A DNA stretch of 42,339 nt from Siculibacillus lacustris (GTDB lineage Bacteria > Pseudomonadota > Alphaproteobacteria > Rhizobiales > Ancalomicrobiaceae), in assembly GCF_004328075.1 (NCBI RefSeq), contig NZ_SJFN01000008.1, forward strand, positions 58,725 through 101,063. The letters run 5' to 3'. The notes under the pieces are model-generated. The model was given only the letters and a program-made list of their open reading frames with translations. It was not told the origin of the DNA and ran no database searches. The position numbers and the translations under genes are program-made. This document shows, one piece after another, positions 34,120 to 42,205 of the stretch. Numbering within the stretch: position 1 is the stretch's first letter; the number at the start of each line of letters is the position of its first letter.

Positions 34120-35120
34120 CTCCAGGTCTTCTTGTAGGCGCCGGCGGTGGTGGTCTGGCCTTCGGCGAGACGGCGGGTCATGTCGGCGGCGATCGGCCGG
34201 CCGGCGAGATGGTCGTCGACCGCCTTGCGGAAGGCGGCGACCACCGCTTGGGTATAGGCACGGCTGCGCTGACGGCCCTCGATCTTGAAGGCGGTGACGC
34301 CGGCGTCGACCAGCGGCGGGATCAGCATCGCCGCATCGAGACTGACCGGATCCTCGAACACGTGGCCCTGATAGGTGCCGGCGGTGAAGCGACCCTTGCA
34401 CAGGGTCGGGTAGGGCGCGGCGACGCCCTTCGGGGTGCGGTCGATGGTGTAGGCGCCGAGCTTGGCGACCAGATCGTCGCCCTCTTCCTTGTAGACCACG
34501 TGCGACGGCGGCGAGCACACGCCCTGCATGTTGGGCGACTTGCCGGTGGCGTGGGACGACAGCGAGCAGCGGCCCTCGGCCATCACGCACAGCCCGCCGA
34601 ACACGAAGACCTCGGTCTCGCAGGTGATCTCGGCGTTGATCGCGGCGATCTCGGCGACGCTGAGGATGCGCGGCAGCACCACCCGGCGGATGCCGAAGGT
34701 CTCGACCCAGAAGCGGATCGCATCGGGATTGGACGCCGCCGCCTGCACCGACAGATGCCGGCGCAGGTTCGGGTGCTTGACCGCGGCATGGGCGACCAGA
34801 CCCAGATCGGCGAGGATCACCGCGTCCGCCCCGGCGTCTTCGGCGTCGGCCACCGCCTTGTGCCACAGCGCCGTGGCGCCGGCCCGCGGGAAGGTGTTGA
34901 TCGCCACCAACACCTTGGTGCCGTGGTCGTGGGCGAAGCGGATCGACTGGGCGAGCTCGCTGCGATCGAAGTTCAGGCCGGGGAAGTTGCGGGCGTTGGT
35001 CTCGTCGCGGAAGCCGCAGTAGATGGCGTCGGCCCCGGCCTCGACCGCGGTGCGGAAGGCGGCCGGGGTGCCGGCCGGGCAGACCAGTTCGGGGCGGGTT
35101 TTGGCGAGCGGGGCGTTCAC
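34116..35120 (-). CDS. ubiU: UbiU, U32 protein for O2-independent ubiquinone synthesis
   Basis: The 334-residue product opens with TRPELVCPAGTPAAFRTAVEAGADAIYCGF and carries the U32 signature ETEVFVFGGLCVMAEGRCSLSSHATG. Further cysteines at NMQGVCSPP and YPTLCKGRF complete the four ligands expected for the [4Fe-4S] cluster. It forms a heterodimer with UbiV. The start is a GTG that overlaps the ubiT stop by four bases (GTGA), so ubiT, ubiU and ubiV form a tightly coupled unit. Expression is probably favoured at low oxygen, given the FixK/FNR-like box before ubiT. Confidence 0.94.
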   Translation of the reverse strand: MNAPLAKTRPELVCPAGTPAAFRTAVEAGADAIYCGFRDETNARNFPGLNFDRSELAQSIRFAHDHGTKVLVAINTFPRAGATALWHKAVADAEDAGADAVILADLGLVAHAAVKHPNLRRHLSVQAAASNPDAIRFWVETFGIRRVVLPRILSVAEIAAINAEITCETEVFVFGGLCVMAEGRCSLSSHATGKSPNMQGVCSPPSHVVYKEEGDDLVAKLGAYTIDRTPKGVAAPYPTLCKGRFTAGTYQGHVFEDPVSLDAAMLIPPLVDAGVTAFKIEGRQRSRAYTQAVVAAFRKAVDDHLAGRPIAADMTRRLAEGQTTTAGAYKKTWR

Positions 35121-35680
35121 GGGGCGAATCCTCCGGAGCGGACGAGCGCGACGCCGGTCAGCCGTTCGGCGACCGGGGCGGCGCGGCGGATGACTTCGGC
35201 GACGAAGCCGGCGGCCGGGCCGGTCATCGCCGCGACCTCGCCGGCGAGATCGAGCTCGGCGTCGTCGACGGCGTTGCGCAAGCCCAGCACCGCCTCGGTG
35301 TCGCCCTCGATGACGATGTCGCGTGAGAAGAACAGGGCGTCGCCATCGAGCGCGCCGTGCACCATACCGACCAGCGCGGCGAGCGGCCCGGCGATGCGGG
35401 CGTCCCACTGGGCGTCGATGGTGCCGTCGGCGTCGCGTTTGATCGCCTCCAGCCGCGGCATCGCCGGGTCGGGGCGCAACAGGAAGCCGAAGGACACGTC
35501 GACCGGATCGATCAGGAAGCGCTTTTCCGCCTGATCGCCGAGTCGCGAGAACAGCGACGGATGGCGGTCGGCGAGCGAGGTGATGAACCGGCGGAGCGCC
35601 AGATCGAGCGGCAACGTCGGCAGTCGGCCGAGGACACGGTCGACGAGACGGGGGAAGCGGGGCAAGGGAGCATCGGTCAT
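35117..35680 (-). CDS. ubiT: UbiT, SCP2-domain ubiquinone carrier protein
   Basis: The 187-residue product has an SCP2 lipid-binding domain (DRHPSLFSRLGDQAEKRFLIDPVDVSFGFLLRPD, IAGPLAALVGMVHGALDGDALFFSRDIVIEGDTEAVLGLRNAVDDAELDL), as in E. coli UbiT (YhbT). It binds polyprenylated ubiquinone intermediates for the anaerobic pathway. The ATG chosen lacks a recognisable ribosome site. If the FNR-type box upstream works from the usual -41.5 position, the message would be almost leaderless. It is the first gene of the ubiTUV unit. Confidence 0.9.
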   Translation of the reverse strand: MTDAPLPRFPRLVDRVLGRLPTLPLDLALRRFITSLADRHPSLFSRLGDQAEKRFLIDPVDVSFGFLLRPDPAMPRLEAIKRDADGTIDAQWDARIAGPLAALVGMVHGALDGDALFFSRDIVIEGDTEAVLGLRNAVDDAELDLAGEVAAMTGPAAGFVAEVIRRAAPVAERLTGVALVRSGGFAP

Positions 35681-35717
35681 GGTGCGATCCCATGCCACAC
35701 CCCGATGGCCGCGGTCC

Positions 35718-35731
35718 TTGCGGTCGATCAA
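35718..35731 (-). promoter_or_regulatory. Candidate FixK/FNR box upstream of ubiT
   Basis: TTGCGGTCGATCAA fits the FixK2-type pattern TTG(A/C)-N6-(T/G)CAA exactly and differs from the strict FNR palindrome TTGAT-N4-ATCAA in two bases. Its centre is about 45 bases before the ubiT ATG. Activation of an oxygen-independent pathway by an FNR/FixK protein makes biological sense, but binding is inferred. Confidence 0.5.
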
Positions 35732-35811
35732 CGCACCCCGGCGTTCGGGCCTCGGCGGTGACGAATTTTCGTCTTTCGTAGGATATGGGCATCACCATCG
35801 CGCCGATATGT

Positions 35812-35856
35812 GCACAAATACCGCACGAAAATAAATGATATCGCACGAGGTTGCAC
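35812..35856. repeat. Phased GCAC direct repeats, candidate DeoR operator
   Basis: GCAC occurs at 35812, 35823, 35843 and 35853, so the copies are 11, 20 and 10 bases apart and lie on one face of the helix. The copies read GCACAAA, GCACGAA, GCACGAG and GCACGTT. The last copy overlaps the putative -35 box of the DeoR-type gene. DeoR-family proteins often bind multiple short repeats, so autoregulation is plausible. Confidence 0.4.
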
Positions 35857-35900
35857 GTTTAGGTCGATGATGCTAGACCAGTGTCGCCGGAGGATCCCCG

Positions 35901-36725
35901 ATGACCGACGCCCCGTTCGCCGCCGAACCCGTTCCGCCCGATCGCGACGCACTCCCGCCGCTCGGCGATCTCGGGCCGGAAGAACGCCGCGATCGCATCG
36001 TCGAGTTGCTCGCCGCCCACGACCGCCTGCCGGTCGCCGATCTCGCCCGGCGCTTCGCGACCTCCGAGGATTCGATTCGCCGCGATCTGCGGCGCCTCGA
36101 AGGGGAGGGGCGGATCCGCCGCGTCCATGGCGCGGTGCTGCCGTTGGCGGTGCTGACCCCGTCGCTCGAACAGCGCGCCGAGCTCCACCTCGCCGAGAAG
36201 CGCCGGATCGCCGCGGCGATCGTCGAGCGCTTCGTCGACGGCGAGACCCTCGTGCTCGGCGGCGGCACCACCGCCATCGAAATCGCCCGCGCCCTGCCGC
36301 CGTCGCGCCGCCTGACCGTGGTCACCACCGCCCCGGCGGTCGCCCTGGTGCTCGCCGAGCGGCCGTCGGTCGAGACCATCCTGGTCGGCGGCCGCCTCGA
36401 CGCCGCGACCTGCACCGTCACCGGCGCCCGGGCCGTCGCCGCCTTCGCCGATCTCCGCGCCGATCGCGCGATCGTCACCGCCTGCGGCGTCGACGCCGCC
36501 CTCGGCCTCACCGTCTCCAGCCACGAAGAGGCCTTCGTGGCCCGCGCCATGATCGACGCCGCCGCGACGGCGATCGTCGCCGCCACCGCCGACAAGCTCG
36601 CGACTACCGCCGCCCATCGCATCGCGCCGCTCACCCGCTGCGGCGAACTCGTCACCGACCGCCGCGCCGATCCCGCCGTCGTCGCGGCGATCCGCGCCCT
36701 CGGCGTCGCCGTCACCCTGGTGTGA
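35901..36725 (+). CDS. DeoR/GlpR-family transcriptional regulator
   Basis: The 274-residue product has an N-terminal DeoR-type helix-turn-helix (ERRDRIVELLAAHDRLPVADLARRFATSEDSIRRDLRRLEGEGRIRRVHGAVLP). Its sugar-phosphate sensing domain carries the usual EKRRIAAAIVERFVDGETLVLGGGTTAIEIARAL and a TACGVDAALGLTVSSHEEAFVARAMI segment. It probably represses a sugar or nucleoside gene set until a phosphorylated sugar binds. The ATG follows GGAGGA at six bases. The next gene, an MFS transporter, lies 37 bp downstream and is its likely partner. Confidence 0.93.
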   Translation: MTDAPFAAEPVPPDRDALPPLGDLGPEERRDRIVELLAAHDRLPVADLARRFATSEDSIRRDLRRLEGEGRIRRVHGAVLPLAVLTPSLEQRAELHLAEKRRIAAAIVERFVDGETLVLGGGTTAIEIARALPPSRRLTVVTTAPAVALVLAERPSVETILVGGRLDAATCTVTGARAVAAFADLRADRAIVTACGVDAALGLTVSSHEEAFVARAMIDAAATAIVAATADKLATTAAHRIAPLTRCGELVTDRRADPAVVAAIRALGVAVTLV

Positions 36726-36762
36726 GTCGCCGCGCCCCGCCGCCATCCTTCGGGAGAGTCCC

Positions 36763-37932
36763 GTGTCCGATCTGCCGCAATCCGCCCTCGCCCTGCCCGT
36801 CGATCCGATCGCCCGCGCCCGCTGGGCGGTGTCGGCGATGTTCTTCGTCAACGGCGCCGGCGTCGGCAGCTGGGCGCCGTACATCCCCCTGGTCCAGACC
36901 CGCCTCGGCCTCTCCGCCGCCGATCTCGGCCTGGCGCTGCTCGCCGCCGGGGTCGGGGCGCTGATCGCCATGCCCTTCGCCGGCCGGCTCGCCGCCCGCC
37001 ACGGCTCGGGTGCCGTCACTCGCCTCGCCGCCGTCGCCGTGCTCGCCAGTTTCCTGCTGCCGGTGCTCGCCCCGACCGCGACCGTGCTGGCGATCGGCCT
37101 GTTCCTGTTCGGCGCCGGCAACGGCCTGATGGACGTCGCCATGAACGCCCACGGCGTGCTCGTCGAGCGCCGCCTCGGCCGGCCGATCATGTCGTCGCTG
37201 CACGCCTGCTGGAGCCTCGGCGGCCTCTCCGGCGCCGGCCTCGGTGGCCTCGCCCTGGCCGGCATGGCGCCGCCGCTGCACGCCGTGGCGGTGGTCGTGG
37301 TGCTCGGGGGGATCGCCGCCCTCGCCGCCAGCGCGCTGCTCGGTCCCGAGGACCGCGCCGCCGCCGCCGGCCCGGCCTTCGCCCTGCCGGGGCGCCGCAC
37401 TCTCGGCATCGGTCTCCTGACCTTCGCCTCCTTCGTCGCCGAAGGCGCCATGCTCGACTGGACCGGCGTCTATCTCGCCGGCTCGCTCGGCACCACCGCC
37501 GCCTTCGCCGCCTCCGGCTATGCCGCCTTCTCCGCCGCCATGACGCTCGGCCGCCTGACCGGCGACCGCGTCCGCGCCGCGGTCGGCGCCCTCGTGATGG
37601 TGCGCGCCGGCGGGGTCGTCGCCGCCGTCGGCCTCGGCCTCGGCCTGGCTGTCGGCACGCCCTGGGCGGCGGTCGCCGGCTTCACCCTCGCCGGCCTCGG
37701 CCTGTCCAATCTGGTGCCGGTGTTCTTCGGGGCCGGCGGCCGCGCCGAAGAGGGCTCCGGCCACGGCATCGCCGCCGTCGCCACCATGGGCTATTTCGGC
37801 TTCCTGATCGGCCCGCCGGCGATCGGCGGCCTCGCCGAGATCCTCGGCCTGCCGCTCGCGCTGGGTCTGGTCGCCGCCGGTGTCGGTCTGGTCGGGGTCT
37901 TCGCCGGCCTCGTCCGCGACGCCGACGCCTGA
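36763..37932 (+). CDS. MFS transporter (YbjJ-like)
   Basis: The 389-residue protein has about 12 hydrophobic segments and begins with RARWAVSAMFFVNGAGVGSWAPYIPLVQTRLGLS. It continues with GNGLMDVAMNAHGVLVERRLGRPIMSSLHACWSLGG, a pattern shared with YbjJ-type major facilitator proteins. The substrate is unknown; sugars are possible because the gene follows a DeoR regulator. The GTG start has GGGAGAG upstream. It converges on tex with ten bases between. Confidence 0.9.
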   Translation: MSDLPQSALALPVDPIARARWAVSAMFFVNGAGVGSWAPYIPLVQTRLGLSAADLGLALLAAGVGALIAMPFAGRLAARHGSGAVTRLAAVAVLASFLLPVLAPTATVLAIGLFLFGAGNGLMDVAMNAHGVLVERRLGRPIMSSLHACWSLGGLSGAGLGGLALAGMAPPLHAVAVVVVLGGIAALAASALLGPEDRAAAAGPAFALPGRRTLGIGLLTFASFVAEGAMLDWTGVYLAGSLGTTAAFAASGYAAFSAAMTLGRLTGDRVRAAVGALVMVRAGGVVAAVGLGLGLAVGTPWAAVAGFTLAGLGLSNLVPVFFGAGGRAEEGSGHGIAAVATMGYFGFLIGPPAIGGLAEILGLPLALGLVAAGVGLVGVFAGLVRDADA

Positions 37933-37942
37933 CCCTCCGCGG

Positions 37943-40300
37943 TCAGCGCTTGCCCCGCAGCGCGTCGAGCAGCGCCGCCCCGAGCGCTCCGGGGGCGGCC
38001 GGCGTCGCCGCAGGCGGTTGCCGCGACGGGCCGCCCGAGCGGCCGCGGCTGTCGCCGCCCGCCGGGGCTCCGGCATTGCGCGGTGCCCGCTCCGGACTGC
38101 CGTCGTCGCGCCGCATCGACAGGGCGATGCGCTTGCGCGCGACGTCGACCTCGACCACCCGCACCGTCACCACGTCGCCGGCCTTGACCACCTCGCGCGG
38201 ATCCTTGACGAAGCGATCGGCGAGCTGGCTGACGTGGACCAGACCGTCCTGATGGACGCCGATGTCGACGAAGGCCCCGAAGGCGGCGACGTTGGTCACC
38301 GTGCCTTCGAGCGTCATGCCCGGCGTCAGATCGGAGAGCTTCTCGACCCCTTCGGCGAAACGCGCCGTCTTGAAGCTCGGGCGCGGATCGCGGCCCGGCT
38401 TCTCGAGCTCGGCGAGGATGTCCTTGACCGTCGGCAGGCCGAAGGTCGGATCGACGAAGGCCCGCGGATCCAGCCCCTTGAGCAGCGCCCCGTCGCCCAT
38501 CACCGTCCGGAGATCCCGCCCGCAGGCGGCGACGATGCGCTTGGCCAGACTGTAGGCCTCCGGATGCACCGACGACGCGTCGAGCGGCTCGTCGCCGTCG
38601 CGGATCCGCAGGAACCCGGCCGCCAGTTCGAAGGTCTTGGGCCCGAGCCGCGCCACCTCGAGCAATTGGCGGCGGCTGCGGAACCGCCCGGCCGCCTCGC
38701 GATGGGCGACGATCGCTTCCGCCAGCGACGCCCCGAGCCCCGACACCCGGGCGAGCAGCGGCGCCGATGCGGTGTTGAGATCGACCCCGACGGCGTTGAC
38801 CGCGTCCTCGACCACCGCGTCGAGGGCCTTGGCCAACCGCGCCTGATCGACGTCGTGCTGGTACTGGCCGACGCCGATCGACTTGGGATCGATCTTGACC
38901 AGTTCGGCCAACGGATCCTGCAGGCGCCGGGCGATCGACACCGCGCCGCGCAAGGACACGTCGAGGCCGGGCATCTCGGCGGCTGCCAGCGCCGAGGCCG
39001 AATAGACCGAGGCCCCGGCCTCCGACACGGTGACCTTGATCGGCTTGGGCGGCGCCATCTCGGCGATCAGCGCCGCGACCAGGCGATCGGTCTCGCGCGA
39101 GCCGGTGCCGTTGCCGATCGCCACCAGCTCGACCTTGTGGCGGACGATCAACTGCTTCAGCTCGGCGATCGTCCCGGCCACGTCGTTGCGCGGCGGGAAG
39201 GGATAGACCGTGGTGGTCGCCACCACCTTCGACGTGGCATCGACCACCGCCACCTTGACGCCGGTGCGGATGCCCGGATCGAGGCCCAGGGTGGTCCGCG
39301 CCCCGGCCGGCGCGGCGAGCAGCAGGTCCTTGAGATTGTGGGCGAAGACCCGGATCGCCTCCTCCTCCGAGCGCTCGCGCAGCGTCCCCATCAGTTCGAC
39401 CGACAGGGACAAGGACAGCTTGACCCGCCAGCACCAGCGCGCCACGTCGAACAGCCAGCGGTCGGCGGCGCCCGGCTCGCGGTTGGCGGTCGGCAGCGCG
39501 ATGCCGAAGGCCTCGGCGATGATTCGCTCGACCGGCTTGATCGGCTCGGCGACGTCGGCGTCGACCTCGAGCTCCAGGCCGAGGATCTCTTCGTTGCGGC
39601 CGCGCAGCATCGCCAGCGCCCGATGGCTCGGCACTTCGGCGAGCCGTTCGACGTGGTCGAAGTAGTCGGCGAACTTCTCTCCGGCCGCCTGCTTGCCGTC
39701 GATCACCTTGGCGCGGATCCGCGCCCGCGTCGTCATGTGGGCGCGCAGGCGTCCGACCAGATCGGCGTTCTCGGCGAACTGCTCGGTGAGGATGTCCCGC
39801 GCCCCGTCGAGCGCCGTCTTGACGTCGGCGACCGCCTCGCCGACGAAGCCGGCGGCCAGAGTCTTGGGATCGACGGTGCGGTCGGTGAAAATTTTCTCCG
39901 CGAGCGGCCCGAGGCCCTTCTCGCGGGCGATCTCGGCCCGGGTCCGCCGCTTCGGCTTGAACGGCAGATAGAGGTCTTCGATCTCGGCCTTGGTCGTCGC
40001 CGTGGCGAGCCTCAGGGCCAGTGCGTCGTCGAGCTTGCCCTGGGCGGCGATCTGGGCGGCGACCGCGGCGCGCCGAGTCTCGAGCTCGCGCAGATAGCCG
40101 AGCCGTTCCTCGAGGGTGCGCAACTGGGTATCGTCGAGACCGCCGGTCGCCTCCTTGCGGTAGCGCGCCACGAAGGGCACCGTCGCGCCTTCGTCGAGCA
40201 TCGCCACCGTCGCGGTGACCTGGGCCGGACGGCAGCCGATCTCCGCGGCGATGGTACCGGCGATGCGCTGGACGACGGTGGGATCGAGGGCGACGGTCAT
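37943..40300 (-). CDS. tex: Tex-family RNA-binding transcription accessory protein
   Basis: The 785-residue product has the Tex layout: an N-terminal helical domain (TVPFVARYRKEATGGLDDTQLRTLEERL), a YqgF/RNase H-like domain (LGLDPGIRTGVKVAVVDATSKVV, AIGNGTGSRETDRLVAAL), helix-hairpin-helix repeats (VNAVGVDLNTASAPLLARVSGLG), and a C-terminal S1 domain (GMTLEGTVTNVAAFGAFVDIGVHQDGLVHVSQL). A basic Gly/Pro-rich tail follows. Tex binds nucleic acids and affects transcription and stress tolerance. The ATG follows CGGAG. It is monocistronic, about 110 bp after the SorC gene. Confidence 0.97.
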   Translation of the reverse strand: MTVALDPTVVQRIAGTIAAEIGCRPAQVTATVAMLDEGATVPFVARYRKEATGGLDDTQLRTLEERLGYLRELETRRAAVAAQIAAQGKLDDALALRLATATTKAEIEDLYLPFKPKRRTRAEIAREKGLGPLAEKIFTDRTVDPKTLAAGFVGEAVADVKTALDGARDILTEQFAENADLVGRLRAHMTTRARIRAKVIDGKQAAGEKFADYFDHVERLAEVPSHRALAMLRGRNEEILGLELEVDADVAEPIKPVERIIAEAFGIALPTANREPGAADRWLFDVARWCWRVKLSLSLSVELMGTLRERSEEEAIRVFAHNLKDLLLAAPAGARTTLGLDPGIRTGVKVAVVDATSKVVATTTVYPFPPRNDVAGTIAELKQLIVRHKVELVAIGNGTGSRETDRLVAALIAEMAPPKPIKVTVSEAGASVYSASALAAAEMPGLDVSLRGAVSIARRLQDPLAELVKIDPKSIGVGQYQHDVDQARLAKALDAVVEDAVNAVGVDLNTASAPLLARVSGLGASLAEAIVAHREAAGRFRSRRQLLEVARLGPKTFELAAGFLRIRDGDEPLDASSVHPEAYSLAKRIVAACGRDLRTVMGDGALLKGLDPRAFVDPTFGLPTVKDILAELEKPGRDPRPSFKTARFAEGVEKLSDLTPGMTLEGTVTNVAAFGAFVDIGVHQDGLVHVSQLADRFVKDPREVVKAGDVVTVRVVEVDVARKRIALSMRRDDGSPERAPRNAGAPAGGDSRGRSGGPSRQPPAATPAAPGALGAALLDALRGKR

Positions 40301-40409
40301 GGCGGCACTCCGAAACGGCGAGGGGCCGCGACCATAGGAGGCGACGCCGCGCCTGACCAGAGCGTCGCCGCCGTTCTCCCCGTCTCCTGCCGTCGGACGA
40401 GCGCCGCGC

Positions 40410-41357
40410 TCAGCGCAGGCGCAGCAGTTCTTCCGCGGTCTCGGTGTCGAGCCCGACCGCGTTGATCCAGCCGCCGACCAGCGCCGCTCGCAGCGCCGCC
40501 GCCTTGGCGACGTGCATCGCCACGCCGATTCGCAGGGGCACCGCGCGCAACACGTTCGGCGCCACCGAAAGGGTGCGATCGTCGAAGGCGCTGGGGATCA
40601 CCGTCCCGTCGGCACCGTAGAAGCGGCCGCAGATCGTGCCGACCGCGCCGCTCGCGGCGATCGTCTCGATGTGCGACTGCGGGATCACGCCGTGGCGGAA
40701 CACCGTGGCACGCGGGCTGATCGCCCCGACCCCGACCAGCGCGATGGTGCAGCGGGCCATCAGGTCGAACACCCCGCCGACCGTACTGGTCTGCGCCAAA
40801 TGCGCCGCCGCTTCGGCGCTGTCGACGATCGCCGGCACCGGCAGTTGCCAGGCCCGCGCCCCGAGGCCGAGCGCCAGGGTGCGGCAGACCTCGCTCGAAT
40901 GCGAGGCGATCTGCGGCGCTCCGACCCCGCCGATCAACGACACCACGTCGACGTCGGTGCTCTTGGCGCGTCGCGCCGCCGCGGCCACCGCCGCCACCGT
41001 GTCGCCGTCGGAGACGCCGACCACCGAGCCGTTGGCCACCCGCTCTTCCAGCACGCGGGCCACCGCACGGCCGAGCACGTCGGCGAGCGACGCCCCGCCG
41101 GCCCGCGACTGCACCACCACCGCGAATTCGACGCCATAGGCATGGCCGAGACGGCGCTCGAGGGCGAAGTCGCGCAGGCCCGTCGGCGAGATCTGGATCT
41201 CGACGAAGCCGAGATCCATCGCCGCCTTCAGGGCCCGGCTGACCGTCGATTCCGACACCTCGAGGATGCGGGCGATCTCGTTCTGGGGCATGCGCTGATC
41301 GTAGCGCATCTGCGCGATGCGCAGGATCGTCTCGTCGTCTCGTCGATGTCGCGCCAT
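40410..41357 (-). CDS. SorC-family sugar-binding transcriptional regulator
   Basis: The 315-residue product has an N-terminal helix-turn-helix (RIAQMRYDQRMPQNEIARILEVSESTVSRALKAAMDLGFVEIQI) and a SorC sugar-phosphate-binding domain. That domain contains VVGVSDGDTVAAVAAA, VVSLIGGVGAPQ, ALVGVGAISP and the late GWINAVGLDTETAEELLRL. It senses a sugar phosphate and controls a sugar pathway, probably the isomerase gene just upstream. The ATG used has a weak ribosome site, and a GTG 14 codons upstream would run through the putative operator. Confidence 0.92.
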   Translation of the reverse strand: MARHRRDDETILRIAQMRYDQRMPQNEIARILEVSESTVSRALKAAMDLGFVEIQISPTGLRDFALERRLGHAYGVEFAVVVQSRAGGASLADVLGRAVARVLEERVANGSVVGVSDGDTVAAVAAAARRAKSTDVDVVSLIGGVGAPQIASHSSEVCRTLALGLGARAWQLPVPAIVDSAEAAAHLAQTSTVGGVFDLMARCTIALVGVGAISPRATVFRHGVIPQSHIETIAASGAVGTICGRFYGADGTVIPSAFDDRTLSVAPNVLRAVPLRIGVAMHVAKAAALRAALVGGWINAVGLDTETAEELLRLR

Positions 41358-41388
41358 GTCGTCCGCTGACCACCCAAGGGGAAAGCGC

Positions 41389-41405
41389 TTCGATACCACA
41401 TCGAA
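41389..41405. promoter_or_regulatory. Candidate SorC operator
   Basis: TTCGAT-ACCAC-ATCGAA is a perfect 6-bp inverted repeat with a five-base spacer, 32 to 48 bases before the SorC ATG. A shorter palindrome, AAGCGCTT, overlaps its left end. It may mediate autoregulation. Confidence 0.35.
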
Positions 41406-41467
41406 ATTCGCTCGTCAGTCCCAACCTCTACCATCTGCGGCCGACCCGGACCGCGATCGCGGCGGTC

Positions 41468-42160
41468 TCACACCCCGAGGCCGAGCGCGGCATAGTCGCG
41501 CACGATCGGCCGATGGATCGGCTCGTCCTCGTCGACGGTGGGGAATCGCGCCACCGGCTCGATGAAGTAGTTGTCGGTCTCGTCGTCGTTGACCGTCGAC
41601 ACCTCGCCGATCAACGTGTCGCCGCCGTCGCCCCAGAAGGCATGGACGTGGCCGGGCTCCAGCGTCACGCTCTCCCCCGGGGCGAGACGCACCACGCCGC
41701 CGGCCGCCACTTCGCGCATCACCCCGTCGCAGGCCAGCCGCACCGGCCGGGTCCGGTCGAGGCCGCCGTCGGCGTCGAGGTTGAACAGCCGCACCGCCAG
41801 CGGCGCGCCGCCGCGGCAGATGATGTCCTCGGTCTTGACCTTGTGGTGATGCAGCGGCGTCAGCTGATCGCGCCGCGAGATCATGATCTTCTCGGCGTAG
41901 ACCATGCCGCCGCCCTTGGCGAGATTCTCCGGCAAACCGTTGCGGACGGTGAACAGCAGGAGCCCGGTCTTGAGAAATTCGCCGCGCCCGAAGTCGGTGA
42001 TGTCCCACCCGAGCCGCGGCCGCACGATCCGCTCGAGCCCGCCCGATCGTTCGCGCCAATCCTCGACGCTCCAGTCGGCGAAGGGCGGCAGGTGAAATCC
42101 GAAGGACCGGATGAAGGCCTCGCCGTCGCGGATCAGGCTGTTGAGGTGGGAGCGTCGCAT
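41468..42160 (-). CDS. D-lyxose/D-mannose isomerase-like cupin protein
   Basis: The 230-residue product carries a cupin fold with the metal ligands expected of D-lyxose isomerases: LTPLHHHKVKTEDIICRGG (two His and a Glu) and a later His in LEPGHVHAFWGDGGDTLIGEVSTVNDDETDNYF. It begins MRRSHLNSLIRDGEAFIRSFGFHLPPFADW, typical of this family. It probably interconverts D-lyxose or D-mannose with the ketose in the cytoplasm. It precedes the SorC regulator and follows the kinase gene by 45 bp. Confidence 0.87.
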   Translation of the reverse strand: MRRSHLNSLIRDGEAFIRSFGFHLPPFADWSVEDWRERSGGLERIVRPRLGWDITDFGRGEFLKTGLLLFTVRNGLPENLAKGGGMVYAEKIMISRRDQLTPLHHHKVKTEDIICRGGAPLAVRLFNLDADGGLDRTRPVRLACDGVMREVAAGGVVRLAPGESVTLEPGHVHAFWGDGGDTLIGEVSTVNDDETDNYFIEPVARFPTVDEDEPIHRPIVRDYAALGLGV

Positions 42161-42205
42161 GGGGGGAGGTCCTGGGAGGCGGGTGCCGGCGGCCGGCCGG
42201 CGAGG

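Larger units (their letters stand above)
35681..35900. other. 220-bp divergent region between ubiT and the DeoR-type gene
   Basis: No gene is supported. It is AT-rich for this genome and holds the FixK/FNR-like box, repeated TTTCGT elements near 35767-35779, four phased GCAC repeats, and a rightward TTGCAC-N17-TAGACC pair (35851-35879) that may be the promoter of the regulator. Confidence 0.55.

Noticed and set aside
37880-40465. 861-codon rightward open frame across tex
   Set aside because: Antisense to a full-length Tex protein; no domain or plausible start.
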